A DNA stretch of 64,000 bases, from contig CM072811.1 in assembly GCA_037013495.1 (NCBI GenBank), positions 28,543,659 to 28,607,658 of the forward strand, written 5' to 3'. The position numbers were made by a program, and so were the translations under genes. The notes beneath the pieces are model-generated. The model saw only the letters and a list, made by a program, of their open reading frames with translations, searched no databases and was not told the DNA's origin. The DNA comes from Hippophae tibetana (lineage: Eukaryota; Streptophyta; Magnoliopsida; Rosales; Elaeagnaceae). Shown here one piece after another: positions 13,201 to 24,871 of this stretch; positions within the stretch are counted from its first letter, which is position 1; every line of letters starts with the position of its first letter.

Positions 13201-14092
13201 CTATTCCCATTCCCCATTTTTTTGTGACAATCCTTCCTTGCAGGAATCTCCCGCAGGGATTGGGGAAATTAACAACCGCATCTATACAAAATGATTTCAG
13301 AGGAAAAAATGAGCTTGAATGGTTAAGAATTTCCGACCTGCGGTCTGTACCCTTTCCTAGTTTCACTATCAACAACCATTGACTTTTTCATGTCAGGCTT
13401 GGCAAGATTGATGAGATAATTGCATTCCTCTTGGCTCTGCCAAAATCATGAAACCCAATTAAACGTGTTAGTGAATTCAGCTAAAATAAGTGAAGGCCTT
13501 CATCGAGTTTAGAAGTTTTCTAGAACAAGATACACATAAACAGCTACTTAACCTTCTCATCAACATAACCAAAACGCAATCAATATATGAAATAATCTAT
13601 TCTAATACCAATTGTGCGCGAATGATGATAGCATATGATAAAAAAATTCAATTTATAATGTTTGAAAAAAAAAATTACCAAGAAATTATGAAAAACAAAA
13701 GCTCTGGGTTCCCATGAGATCACTTCAACCCACTGTTCTGCTTTTCCCTCGTCTCCGTCATTTCTATTAAGAAAAAAATCAGAAACATCTAAGAGTTCAC
13801 AATTCTAGAAAATTAAGCATTCAAATGATATAAAATAGATATAAACAAGGAAAAAGAATAATCAAAGAGTAGAGATCAATCTCGGAAACACTTACCCAAC
13901 CACAGTCTTCCTTACAATGGAGCTGAGATCATTGGCCTTGTGCGAGCCACTAGAACTGCTCGGTACCAAGCTAATTCCCAAGCAAAGAAGAATAATAGCG
14001 ACGAAGGTGAACGCGGCGAGCAAGGTGAGAACGACTATAGAAGGTGATATTTTCCGAACAGGGAAGCGAGAGCGCCTCGACTTCATAGCCAT
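10261..14092 (-). CDS. P4H: Prolyl 4-hydroxylase (2-oxoglutarate/Fe(II) dioxygenase), 7 exons
   Basis: Plant P4Hs hydroxylate proline in secreted glycoproteins such as extensins and arabinogalactan proteins, in the ER/Golgi. Exons on the minus strand: 14092-13896, 13763-13679, 13436-13351, 12615-12518, 11333-11204, 10741-10554, 10334-10261, giving 285 residues. Start: MAMKSRRSRF, then a hydrophobic anchor at about residues 18-40, as in type II membrane P4Hs. Family motifs in order: WVEVISWEPRAFVFHNFLS, ECNYLINLAKPDM, VRTSSGTFL, EGLQVLHYEAGQKYEPHFDYF with the Fe ligands HxD, EEGGETVFP, and the distal His and 2-oxoglutarate Lys in LHGGCPVIRGNKWSATKW. All catalytic residues are present. Oddity: exons 3 and 4 join as ETRKG-VRTSSG, about four residues shorter than the GKSKDSR-type linker usual there. 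Introns contain a hAT MITE and other repeats. It is probably functional. Confidence 0.94.
10802..11167. mobile_element. hAT-type MITE in prolyl 4-hydroxylase intron
   Basis: The left end TAGAGGTGTAAATTGG and the reverse complement of the right end, TAGTGATGTAAAGTGG, form imperfect terminal inverted repeats (13 of 16 matching). Flanking 8-bp sequences are accagaat (10794-10801) and atcaaaat (11168-11175), matching at 6 of 8 positions. An 8-bp target duplication and a TAGNGRTGTAAA end are typical of hAT elements. At 366 bp with no ORF it is non-autonomous. Confidence 0.75.
11545..11810. other. Unexplained GC-richer island within prolyl 4-hydroxylase intron
   Basis: About 260 bp of clearly higher GC than the surrounding intron. 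It has an 83-codon minus-strand ORF at 11551-11802 that I do not recognise. It has no splice context linking it to the P4H reading frame. It could be a captured gene fragment or part of a transposon. Confidence 0.35.
12690..13275. repeat. Repeat with G-run/C-run ends in prolyl 4-hydroxylase intron 3 (possible MITE)
   Basis: The left side (about 12700-12780) carries clustered CCCC blocks such as GTCCCGTCCCCGTTC. The right side (about 13180-13270) carries AACGGGGATCATGTCCCC and further CCCC blocks, with AT-rich DNA between. Runs of this kind at both ends occur in widespread plant non-autonomous elements. No clean terminal repeat or target duplication could be fixed. Confidence 0.35.
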
Positions 14093-15340
14093 TGATGAAG
14101 AGTATTTCAGTTATCGGAATTGAAAAACCCTGGCGATTGGTTAAGAATTTTCAAACCGCCGGAGAACGAGAGATCTGAAAGTGTCGGACTCGTTCGTTAA
14201 AAAGAAGAGTTGCGACGACGCACGTTTAGTCCGAAACGTCCTTCGCTGTTTCAATTATCTACAAGTCTGAGTTACGAAGTCAGTTGTATTTTACAAAACA
14301 TAAGGTGTTAGTTTAAAAAATCACCGATAATATTATTATAATTAAAATTATTATTTATTAAAATATTTATATATAATTTTATTATGATAATAAGAAAATA
14401 TGATATGATTATCTTTTTGATATATGTAAATAATATTATCTTTTTACAGTAATTAAGTTTTTTTTTTAAATTGCTTTTTAATGAAATGATTTTATTTAAT
14501 ATCAAAAGCTATTTGAATTTTGTACCTGGATTTATCATGATTTCCTTATATCGATTATGGCTTCTTTTTTCACCCTTTTATATAGCTTATTCAAATAATT
14601 TCATGTCAAATTCTTAAAAAAAAGGTAAATATTAAGTTAGAAAAAATATTGAATATATCTTTATCACTTAAAAGAAATAAAAATAAAATTCTATAAAAAT
14701 TATGCTACATATTTAAATTTTATTTAAAATTAAGGTAGATTGGTATAAAAATCAATTACATTCGAAAATGATTATTATCCACCGAACCAAGATTACTAAG
14801 TGAATAAAAAGTAGTCCTTACAACACCACCAAACTCCGGAACTTTTAATTGATCTAGAATATTAAAAATGTGACTCACACGTATATAATCTTAAATGTGA
14901 ATTAATTGTTACCAAATAAAATACACGAATTTTGTAATTATTAACTTTGATATATTAATATCCTTATTTTTTTAAAATAAAAAACTTACTCCTATAATCT
15001 TTACCCTAATCTTTACCCTATATTGTATAATTTTCATAAATAACCAAATTATAATTTATGCATTACTAATCTTGTTATTATAAAAAGTAAATACTTTTAA
15101 TTTTATGATTATTAAAATAAGTACTTCTAATCCCTCAAATTAAAAAAATTAAACATTTATAGTCTCGTAATTTTTACATGGTATCTAACTTTCATAAATA
15201 ACGAGATTATAGATATCTAATTCAAAAATTATAAAACTAAAATACTCATTTGCATATAATAACGAAACTATTGTAATCTTTTTTTAAACATTATGAAAAT
15301 TTAATATTTAATGTAATAATTATAGGACAAAATTGTTAAA
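14093..15340. other. Upstream region of prolyl 4-hydroxylase gene and AT-rich spacer
   Basis: The first ~190 bp (14093-14285) are of mixed composition and should hold the 5' UTR and core promoter of the minus-strand P4H gene. No clear TATA box was fixed. From 14286 to 15340 the DNA is strongly AT-rich with no recognisable gene. Confidence 0.5.
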
Positions 15341-15349
15341 ATTAAATAA

Positions 15350-16330
15350 TTAAAGAGTTAGAAGTTATTGGTAAATCAACTGTACCAAAAGACTAAGCTA
15401 TTAGGAGAAAAGTCAACTATATTTTTATATATTTATTATTCATTCACAAGTGTTGAATCTATGAATATGTAGGCTAAATACTTACAAATCAACAATTGAA
15501 GTTACAGAAACTCCAAATATGATATCATGTTAGAAATCGTTAGTCAGCAACTCTCTCAAAAGCTTAAGTTAGTGGTAAGATTACCAATATTACTGTATAT
15601 ATTTATCACTTTCACACAAGTATTGACTCTATGTATTGTGCAAACCAAACACTTAAAAATTAACAATGGAAGTTACTGAACTTTAAACACAGGACTTTCA
15701 ACTCTGATACTATGTTAGTAGTTGTTAGTCACCAACTCTCCCAAAAGCTTAAGCTCATAGGATGAGGGCCAACATTACTTTTATATATTTATTACTCCCT
15801 TATAAGTATTAACTAGGACTTGAATACAAGACTACTAGCTTTGATATCATATTATAAGTTATTGGTTAACAACTCTCCCAAGAAAGTTCAAATGATAAAC
15901 CTTTGCAAAGACAGAGTAGCACATATTTGATGTGGAATATTGAATAGCATAAATATTGTTAGGCTCACCTCACACACCATTAAGCTTTTGTGAGAGTTGG
16001 TAACCAACAACTTCTAACATAGTATAAAAGTGTTAGGTCTTGTGTTCAAGGTCTAATAACCCTATTATTGAATTATAAGTGTTTGACACATATAGTCCAT
16101 ATAGCAACACTTATTAGAGATTGATAGATGTACAAAAATATAGTTATCTCTCATCTTAATAGCTTAAGCTTTTAGAAGAATTAATATCCTAATAACTTCT
16201 AAGATAGTATTAGCGTTGGAAGTCATGTATTCAAAGCTCAATAATCTTAATTGTTAAATTGTAAATATTTGACATATATAATATATAGAGTCAATACTTA
16301 TAAGGTTTATATTACTCTATCATTAAATTT
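15350..16330. repeat. Diverged ~140-190-bp repeat family in head-to-tail and inverted orientation
   Basis: The key string is GTTAGTCANCAACTCTC followed by CAAAAGCTTAAG. Forward copies sit near 15535-15570 and 15718-15755, with weaker ones near 15360 and 15850. Each is followed by a shared block with TATATATTTAT, CACAAGT.TTGA and a GGAAGTTACTGAA-like string. From about 15978 the same motifs appear reverse-complemented (AAGCTTTTGTGAGAGTTGGTAACCAACAACTTCTAACAT), with another inverted copy at about 16160-16320. No coding capacity. Confidence 0.65.
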
Positions 16331-16873
16331 TTTACAATTCATTATTGAAGCATATAAAAATAAAAATTTCCACCTTATTATCATTTATTTTTTTTACAAG
16401 ATTCTAACATTTATTTTGTAGATAACAAAATATGCCCACACCTTTTAATAATACGTAGTTATTTTATTAATTACAATAATAAAAGCACCTTTTAATAGCT
16501 TATGACCAAATGATACTTTATATTTTTCACATCGACTTCTAATGTAAAACTACTTTTTAAAAAAAATTACATCTACTCGTTACTAAAATCACTGTTTATA
16601 TATTCATTTCTAATGAGACAACTTCTATTTACGGTGAATTCAAACGGCTCTTAATTTTTCCCTAGAAAAAATTAATTTTTTGGGTTGTAAATTATGAAAT
16701 TATTTGCTCCCTTGGATTTCACGGAGCCTTCACTTAATTCTTATATGAATAATATTCAAAAGTTCACTATTTATCTCTAAATGTAGTGAGAGAGGATCAC
16801 TACTATAAAATGTGGTATTTAAATCGAGATTTAAAGTCGATTTGTTAAAAAATTGACTTAAAACACGTAGGAT

Positions 16874-16930
16874 GTAGCGTCGGTTGACACGTAGAACCGA
16901 CGTTATGTCCTACATGTCAACCGACGCTAC
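16874..16930. repeat. Subterminal inverted repeat of the CACTA element
   Basis: The arms GTAGCGTCGGTTGACACGTA(G) at 16874-16894 and its inverted partner at 16910-16930 differ at one base over 21 bp, with a 15-bp spacer that itself repeats ACCGACGTTATGTC. It lies 76 bp inside the left terminus, where En/Spm elements carry transposase-binding repeats. Its local GC content is unlike the neighbourhood. Confidence 0.8.
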
Positions 16931-17817
16931 ACATATTTTATTTTCCTTTTCTCTTCTTTTTTTCTCCATTTTTCCTACATAATGTATTTTTCAGCTACTC
17001 TGTAACCCTAAATGACAACTTCCTCCTTCATTCTTTCTCATTTTTCGGCCACCTCTAACTACCAATTCTAGCATCATTTGATAGGTTTTTTTCTTCTCCA
17101 ATTTCTTTTCTAGATCACCTATATTTTTGAGTGAAATACTCAAAAAAATTATACCAATTTTTTCACTTACAAAACACCATTTTTTCTTTATTTTCTACTC
17201 TTGTAAGTATTTCTATGAATTATTTTACACTTATTATTCATATTTCTTTATTTTTTGTATATTATGTGTTATTATTTATGTGTAAAAAAATTGTATTATG
17301 TATGTTCTTATTTTTATTATGTAGGTTTTGTATAAATTTTCGTAACAAAATAAATAATTAGGTGATATATTCGTAATAAATTTGTATATTTATACATTTA
17401 ACCTTTTTTATATCATTCTGTTGAGAATAACTATAATTTAAGGTTGGTTTTAATTTATTTATTTTTAATATAAAATAAGAAAAACATGATTCAACAATAT
17501 GATGTTCATTAAAAATTTAGGTTTTAAGTAGTGTAGTTATTTTAAAAAAATATTAATCATCACAAAATTGTTATATCAATTTTGTTTTATAAATCTTAAA
17601 TTTAAAATCAACTTAAATGATGTAACATACTATTATTAGTAATTATAATCAATCTCATTATATTTATGTGTATATGTTTGTTATGTTTGGTTTTTATGTA
17701 TTTATTTTTATATGATATTTTGATGGATATTCTAATAATTAGGGAATTCATATATAATAATGTCTAAAATATATTGGTTAGATACATATTTAATATACTC
17801 AATGTCATTAATATAAA

Positions 17818-19330
17818 ATGGACAAATCTTTGATACAAAAGTGTAAAATTGAGCAGGACTACGTTTCTTGAGTTGAAAGTTTCTTGGAATTTGCTTGTAG
17901 AAATAGTAATAATGAAATGTTATGATTCGATGCTCATGTGTTAAATGTAAAAATGAAAAATTTCATGATGTTGATGAGATTAAGTATCACCTAATCCGTA
18001 GTGGTATTCTTTTGAGTTATAAATGTTGGTATTATCATGGAGAAAATATCAATAATACTCATATGGAAGAGATAAATAAGAATGTGAGTGGATTATATAA
18101 ATCTTATCATAATGTATAGATATAAAATATGTTCCATGGTGGTGAAGATAAACTACATGAAGATGATCCCAAAACCTTTAAAAAACTTTTAGAAGATGCC
18201 GAAAAATCGTTGTATCCAGAATGAAAGAAATACACTAAAATGTCAGGATTGGTTCATTTGTATAATGTGAAGGTAAAAAATGGTTTTTCTGACAAGGGAT
18301 TTATAGAATTACTAAATGTATTAATAGATATGTTTCCTAAGGGTATTGAATTTTCATCTTCAATGTATAAAGTGAAAAAATCTCTTAGTCGATTTGGCAT
18401 AAAATATCATAAGATTCATGCTTGTCTAAATGATTGCATTCTTTATAGAAAAGAATATAAGACATTAGATGATTGTCTGATGTGTAAATAATCGAGATGG
18501 AAGCATGCTACAAATGAGACAACACCTAAGAAAGACGTGCTTGTAAAGGTTCTTTTATACTTTTCTCTGATTCCTCGCTTTCAAAGATTGTTCAAAAGTA
18601 AAGAGACATCAAAAATGTTGACTTGGAATTCAAATAATCGATTTGATGATAGGGTGCTATGGCATCCTTGTGATTCTCCAAATTAGAAAATAATAGATAA
18701 TTTATCCCCTCAATTTGCATCTGATCTACGCAATCTTTATCTTTCCATTACTGCTAATGGAATTAATCCATATAGTTCCCTTAGCAATATATATAGTTGT
18801 TGGCCAGTAATTATGCTAACATGCAATCTTCCTCCGTGGTTGTGTATGAAAAGAAAATTCATGATATTTACATTATTGATCTCAGGACTGAAACAACCCG
18901 GAATTGATATTGATGTATATATGCAACCTTTGATAGATGATTTAAATATGTTGTGGAATAATGGTGTAAATTTTTACGATGCACATAAAGAAGAGAACTT
19001 TAACATGAGGGGGAGTCCTTTTAAGGACAATTAATGATTTTTCTGCATATGGGAACTTATCAAGATATGCAACAAAAGGTTATATGGGATACCCTATTTG
19101 TAGTGATTGCACTTCTAGAACTTATCTTGTTCAGAGAAGAAAGATGTCTTATAGAAGACATAGCAATTTTTTTTCCATTTGGACACAAGTTTAGATACCA
19201 AAAGAAACCGTTCAATGGTAAGGAAGATCATGATCCTACGCCAAGACTTTTGCGAGGTGTTGAGATATTAAGACAATTGAATGGTATGACATTCAAACGA
19301 TATGGATTGATATATCTTTAATAACATTAC
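17818..19330 (+). pseudogene. TNP2-like CACTA transposase remnant
   Basis: The reading begins at MDKSLIQK (ATG 17818) but meets a TGA and a frameshift before 17922. Residues 17922-18119 then match the transposase-associated zinc-finger domain (IRCSCVKCKN, HLIRSGI, CWYYHGE). 18240-18491 carries a TNP2-type segment (FPKGIEFSSSMYKVKKSL, IKYHKIHACLNDCILY). 18813-19020 has ISGLKQPGIDIDVYMQPLID followed by LNMLWNNGVNFYDA and FNMR. The next conserved block, RTINDFSAYGNLS, continues in another frame from about 19022. At least three frame breaks and several stops rule out an active enzyme. The central catalytic region after 19330 appears deleted or unrecognisable. Confidence 0.85.
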
Positions 19331-19582
19331 ATAATGCATTTAAACTTACTAAAGATCGATTCTCGTTATAAAAATATGAGGAGAAAAATGGTTGTATAAT
19401 GAACATAAGTGAGAGCTTATTAATTGGTTTTGCAACCATGTAAGTGTCACATACAAAAATTCATTAGTACTTCTATATAATGTTTTAAAACTTTTTTTTA
19501 AACACATTTCATGTTTTATATGTATATATTTGAGTTGAACTCAACAAACCCAATCATATAATAACAGAATGTTTAGAATAAC

Positions 19583-20148
19583 TTGCACATAATCCAAAAT
19601 TTGGTGTCAAATCATATTTTATATTTCACAATTAATGGATCGAGGTTTACGACTCAAGCAAGTGACAAAGTCCGAGTAAATCATATTAGTGGTGTGAAGA
19701 TGGTTGCACAAACTATACAATTTACCAGTTCAAAAGATGGTAATCATGTACTTTCTGATAGAACATATTATGGTATATTTTAAGAAATTTGGGAAGTCAA
19801 TTATGAGTTCTTTCATGAAACAATATTATTGTGTGATTGCGTCAAATATGTTATCAATGTTGGATATAAAATAGATGATTTTGGATTTACCCTTGTAAAT
19901 TTATCCAATATAAGTCACACTGGTGATCCTTTCATGTTAGCACTTCTTGCAAAACAAGTATTTTACATGAGCAATCAAATTGACATAAAATGATCTATTG
20001 GGTTAACGTCTCTACAAAAAGAGTTCTACTATTGTGATGCTTTAAAAGATCATGACATGCTTGATACATTATCTAATATTAGTCATTTCTCAAACAAATT
20101 TCCTAATGTATATGATGATCTAGTTGATGACGATGATTCTTTGTCATG
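19583..20148 (+). pseudogene. DUF4216-like C-terminal part of the CACTA transposase
   Basis: Contains NGSRFTTQASDKVRVNHISG, then TYYGIF, EIWEVNYEFFHE and LLCDCVKYV, matching the DUF4216 pattern found downstream of the catalytic region in plant CACTA transposases (TYYGVLKEIWELDY, LFKCDW). It ends in a poly-acidic DDLVDDDDSLS tail near 20140. Stops at about 19781 and 19992 interrupt it. Confidence 0.75.
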
Positions 20149-20314
20149 AACTCGAAGTGATTGTGTAGCAATATATATATACACGATCAATAACCTAATT
20201 AAACATAATGTATATTCTATATTATTCTAATAACTCTTGCATATTTATATATTTATATGTTCATATGTTTATATGTTTGGATTTAAAATTGTCAATTAAT
20301 TTCTATTTCATCAT

Positions 20315-21405
20315 TGTTTGTAGATATTTCAAGGATCCTAGGGTACCAGAGATTGTAGATCCAAATTATCCATTGGGGCATTCGAAAAGAAAAGGTTGAG
20401 CGAATATATCTAATGCTTCACTTAACCTAGATGATAGAGTACTCGTTCTATTTGATGCTACTCGTAATCCATTATGATAAAATGGCCAACAATTTAAATT
20501 TTCTACTAATAGACTTATGAAGTCAAATATACCAATCAATATAAATGATTGGACTAAGGTCGACGATGCTAAAAAATATAAAATATGAAAACCATTTATG
20601 TAAGTCTCTTTTATTTTATAACTAATTATATATATTATATCTTTTGGTATTATATCTCATCGTTTTAAAGTTTCTGACACTTGGATGAACAAGTGTTATA
20701 AGATTGCAAATAAGGCATGAGAGAAATACAAAACTTTCAAATTGGCTAAAAATTATGTGTTTTCATATTTGGAACCACTTAATGAAGTAGAACTATACAA
20801 AATCCTTGAAGAAAACCCCTAGATTGAAAGACTTCATGGATTATAGATGTACGAATGAATTTCAAATTATTAGGAAAAAATATCATAATATACAAAGGAA
20901 GAATATTCTTCCTAACTGTACTAAGAGGTATTCAAATCCTGAATTCAGACAAAGAATGGTATTATTAAGTTGTTAATTTATAAATATTTTTATATTTATT
21001 TTTCTCAAATTTAAGTTGATGTCATGGTTAATAAATTTATTTAACTTATATAAGAAGCTTAATTGGGTAGATCGGTTACCCAATCTTAATTATATATAGA
21101 AACAAAGACCCCTAAAATGAAGAAGTTAAGACCAATAAATAAACGAGGAGAATAATAACTCAATAAGTTGGTTAGTAATTTAACTTGATACAAAGTCCTT
21201 ATGATTTTTGCTAATTGATATAATAATGTATGATATGTTTGCTTTATTAATTGTATAAATTTGTTCAAGAACAAATAGTGAGAGGTGAAATGATCGAATA
21301 TCCAGTGAGAGATGTTATATATCATGCATTTAGACGCAAGCATCCTAGTCATGTTAGTGGAAGAAGCCAATATAATGGTTATATGGAGTTTTTTAACATT
21401 TAAAA
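20315..21405 (+). pseudogene. Second CACTA ORF remnant (plant transposase_24/TNP1-like)
   Basis: Fragments such as RYFKDPRVPEIVDPNYP, LMKSNIPININDWTKVDDA, VSDTWMNKCYKIA and EYPVRDVIYHAFRRKHPSHVSG resemble the second protein of plant CACTA elements, which binds subterminal repeats. Several stops and an intron-like gap are present. A short Met/Pro repeat (MPLSIPV-MPLSMPG-MPP, about 21580-21645) follows. Assignment rests on partial resemblance and position. Confidence 0.5.
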
Positions 21406-22337
21406 AAAGCCTCAGATGGTCAGTAAGGAGAAGTACTGTAAAATTGAAGAATAATTGAACACCTTTAAGGCCTCAATGTTAAGCGAGATTGTCACTTTAA
21501 AGGAATATCAATCACAACACATGTTAGGCATGATAGCATACTACAATCAGGGCATGTCATATTGGCTAGTCATGCAATCATTCATGCCACTATCCATACC
21601 AGTCATGCCACTATCCATGCCAGGCATGCCACCCATGCAATATCATTGAGCCCAACCAATATCCTGTATGGGTTATAGTCATCCTATTGGTCCTCCTTTA
21701 TGCTAGGAATGTAGATACAATCATGTAGTGGTTCAATATCTCCAATGCAATCTGTGCAATATTACCATCCATCACATCATAATGAATTTTTTTATAAGAA
21801 TGTCCTTCCAATAACTACTCCACATGAGAGTCCTCCTCTATTTTAGGAATAATTTGTGGTGAGATTTAAAGTTTATATAAATAGTTTATTTTATATATTA
21901 TATATAATGCTTAAATTTTTTACAAAATATAAAATGTTTATTAAAATATCCATCATCAACGAACTATATTGTTATTGGAACAATACAATAATTGAGTGAT
22001 GATTGAATGATTTATAATCAATATTTGCCAAATTATTGACAAATAGTAATTGATCAATTATTACTCTATGATTTTCTACTACCGATGCCTTCTAATGCTA
22101 TCATAGTCCAAGAAGCAGTTGGACAATTTGTGGCTTGTCCGTCAAGTCAAGTTGTGATATATTTTGACATAGTACTATTTTTTCATTTAAGATAACACTT
22201 TTGTTTACTACTTCTAATATATTATTATTCTTTTATTATTCCTAACCTATATAATATCTCTTATTTAGTCTATTATACTAGAATTAGTAAGTGCGACACA
22301 TTTAAGATATACAAACCAAATATCTCATGGTAAATCT

Positions 22338-23570
22338 ATGTCTAGTGGGCAATCATCACGCACTAAGTCATTTAAGAAGAAGCCATGGAAAAAGTATAGT
22401 TATGATTATGCTATAAACTTCAACAGAAATCTTGGCTCTTTGGTGACTAACGTTGTGAGCAAGACTAGCATAAATGATAGATGGACTATGCCACTTCTTA
22501 GAGAAATTTTAGGTGTAAACACTGGCCAAACATGTATATCGATCGAGTGTATATTGGAGTTGTTTAAATATCAAATGATTGATTTAAGTATAATTTAAGT
22601 GTGAACAAAGTGAGTTCTCAATCAGTAAATAACTTTCATGTATGTAGAACATATAATTATATATATATATATATATTATCTAATTATTTATATATATTTC
22701 TTTTATATAGGACATGTTATTATTGACTTCAAGCTAATCACTCATCACATTTAGGAATATTCTATGATTCTTCATTTGTCAATCAATATCAAGAGAAGGA
22801 TGTCAACATCAAAGCTAAACAATTATGTGATAAGGCATTAACACTTAACAGAAATCAAAAGTTGATAATCCCTTGACCACTAAAGTTTGAACAAGGCCAA
22901 GAACATTGGATGTTAATAATCCTTGATCTATATGGAAATTATGTTTGGTACTATGACTCATCTTCCATAGAATTGAGTAAAGATATAGAAGAAGTTGTTG
23001 AAATATAAGAGTTATAACTAACTTTTTCTTCTATTGTTCTTTGTAATATTTAATAAAAAACTAATCGTTTTAAATTTTGATAGGACATGGAAGTTGTGGA
23101 ACAAGAGTAGCAGCATTGCCCTTAAAAAATCTCATATGCTTAAATGGGACAAAGTTATGGTATGTACAAGCAAATATTAATAATTTAATTAATTTTACAC
23201 TTGTTTAATAATGATGTTTAATTATGAAAAATCATGTACACTTGTTTTTTGTTGGTTCCATAACAAAATGATGGAGTCATGTGTGGTTATTTTGTCATAA
23301 AGGTTATAAGCGAAATCATTCCAAATATCAACATTCCAATTAAAGATGTGGTAATCTTTTTTACCAATATACCTTTTTAACTGAATTCATGATATTACAT
23401 TCTTATTTTGAATTTAAATACATGTAGTTCTTTGGTTGGAACAATGATATGCAAATTTTTGATGATTTACAAGAGAAATGGGCGGAACACATGGTTCAAA
23501 TTATATCATAACAAGAAGAATCGAGAGAAAACTATGATGATCTTGAATAGCATATGATAGCATCATGGTA
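22338..23570 (+). pseudogene. Ulp1-like (C48) cysteine protease remnant carried by the CACTA element
   Basis: The N-terminal part at 22338-22598 has FNRNLGSLVTNVV and EILGVNTGQTCIS. The protease signature follows in order: the catalytic His in GQEHWMLIILDLYGNYVW (about 22885-22950), the Asp in YYDSSS (about 22958), and the Cys in NDGVMCGYFVIKVISEII (about 23268-23320), then FFGWNNDMQIFDDL. This is the layout of the Ulp1/SENP SUMO-protease domain that plant CACTA and Mutator-like elements often carry. Catalytic residues persist, but stop codons (about 22876) and unclear splicing interrupt the frame. Its role in transposons is not established. Confidence 0.75.
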
Positions 23571-24129
23571 ATTTTTATAATGCTTTAATTTCTCTATTCA
23601 TGTGTCTCTGAAGTTTGGGCAGCTTGTTTGATGGATGTTTATGTGCTAATGTATTTAGAGGAATGAAGTGTTATATAGACCTATTTTTTGCCCAAACTCC
23701 ATCTTATCTCTCTTGCCTAGTTTCCTGGTAGGACAACATCATGGTAGTCACTGGCCAACCAATTAAGTAAAGGAAAACCACCAAGAATCATCATATATTC
23801 AAGAGTAATTGTTGTTTCATCCCAAGGAAATACAAAGGTATTAGTTTATGGGTACCAAAACTCAACCAACCCAATTAACAAATCAGAGTTACACTTGACT
23901 TCATATTTAGAGTTCATTATAGCATTAAAAATACTAGCTTGATTTCAGATAACTTCATATTTTATAGACAAAAAATTAATACAATGCTAATATGATTCCG
24001 AAGGGATGAGATTATTATTATATCACTCTAGTGTCGACATGGTAATTTCTTTTACTAATATACTCTTTTAACATATATAAGTTATTTTTTTGTGAATTCA
24101 TGATATTATATTCTTATTTTGAATTTAAT

Positions 24130-24300
24130 TACATGTAGTTCTTTGGTTGAAACAAGTCAGGTTATAATATGCAATTTTTTGATGATTTATGAGAAGAATG
24201 GGTAGAACACATAGTTCAAATTATAACATCACAAGAGAAAACAGGAGAAAAATCTGATGATCTTGAATAACATAGGATAACATCATGGTAATTTTTATAA
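24130..24300 (+). repeat. Second copy of the 3' end of the Ulp1 segment
   Basis: The stretch from CATGTAGTTCTTTGGTTG to TAACATCATGGTAATTTTTATAATG repeats 23420-23585 with scattered changes, including the coding block for a FFG/W...FDDL-like peptide. Similarity continues to about 24450 (compare 23585-23715). It is an internal direct duplication with a period of about 710 bp inside the CACTA element. Confidence 0.7.
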
Positions 24301-24871
24301 TGTTTTAATTTCTCTATTCCTATGTCTCTGATTTGAAATTTGGGTAGCTTGTTTGATTGATGTTTATGTGCTCATGTATTTAGGGGAATAAATTGTTATA
24401 TGTACCAACTGTTTTATGTCCAAACTCCATCTTATCTCTTTTTCCTAGTTTCTTGGTCACTATATTGGTAGTTCTAAGCAAACCAAGCTTTCTCTACTTG
24501 AAATAAAGTAGGAATATTACAAAAATTCATGACAAAAGAAGCGACATTATTTTATTTATAATTTAAGTTATATATATATGTATGTATGTATTGAATATAA
24601 GTTATTTTTTTGTAATAAATTTAATTTTCAGGTAATTAATTAATGTTTATTTTTTCTATAATTTGTAGTACTTAAACTCTTTTAAACAGATTTTGGTTTT
24701 TTATGTTATTATGTGATCGAATACAAATTATGAGTACAGTAAAAATGAGTAAAATGTGTAAAAAAATACAGAATTTAAAGTTGGTTCAACGCGTTAATCA
24801 ATTTTAAATTTTAAGTCTCTCAATTTAAAATCGATTAATAACTGGCTTTAATATTGAGTTTTAACGTAGTG

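Larger units (their letters stand above)
16798..24871 (+). mobile_element. CACTA (En/Spm) DNA transposon, ~8.1 kb, decayed
   Basis: The left end CACTACTATAAAA (16798-16810) and the reverse complement of the right end, CACTACGTTAAAA (24859-24871), match at 11 of 13 bases and start with the diagnostic CACTA. Subterminal regions on both sides are rich in AATCGATTT/TTTAAA-type motifs. Inside, in one orientation, are TNP2-like transposase remnants, a DUF4216-like segment, a second transposase-like segment and a Ulp1-type peptidase segment, all with stops and frameshifts. Flanking triplets (gat, ggg) do not match, so the 3-bp target duplication is lost or an end is inexact. The element is almost certainly immobile on its own. 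Confidence 0.88.
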
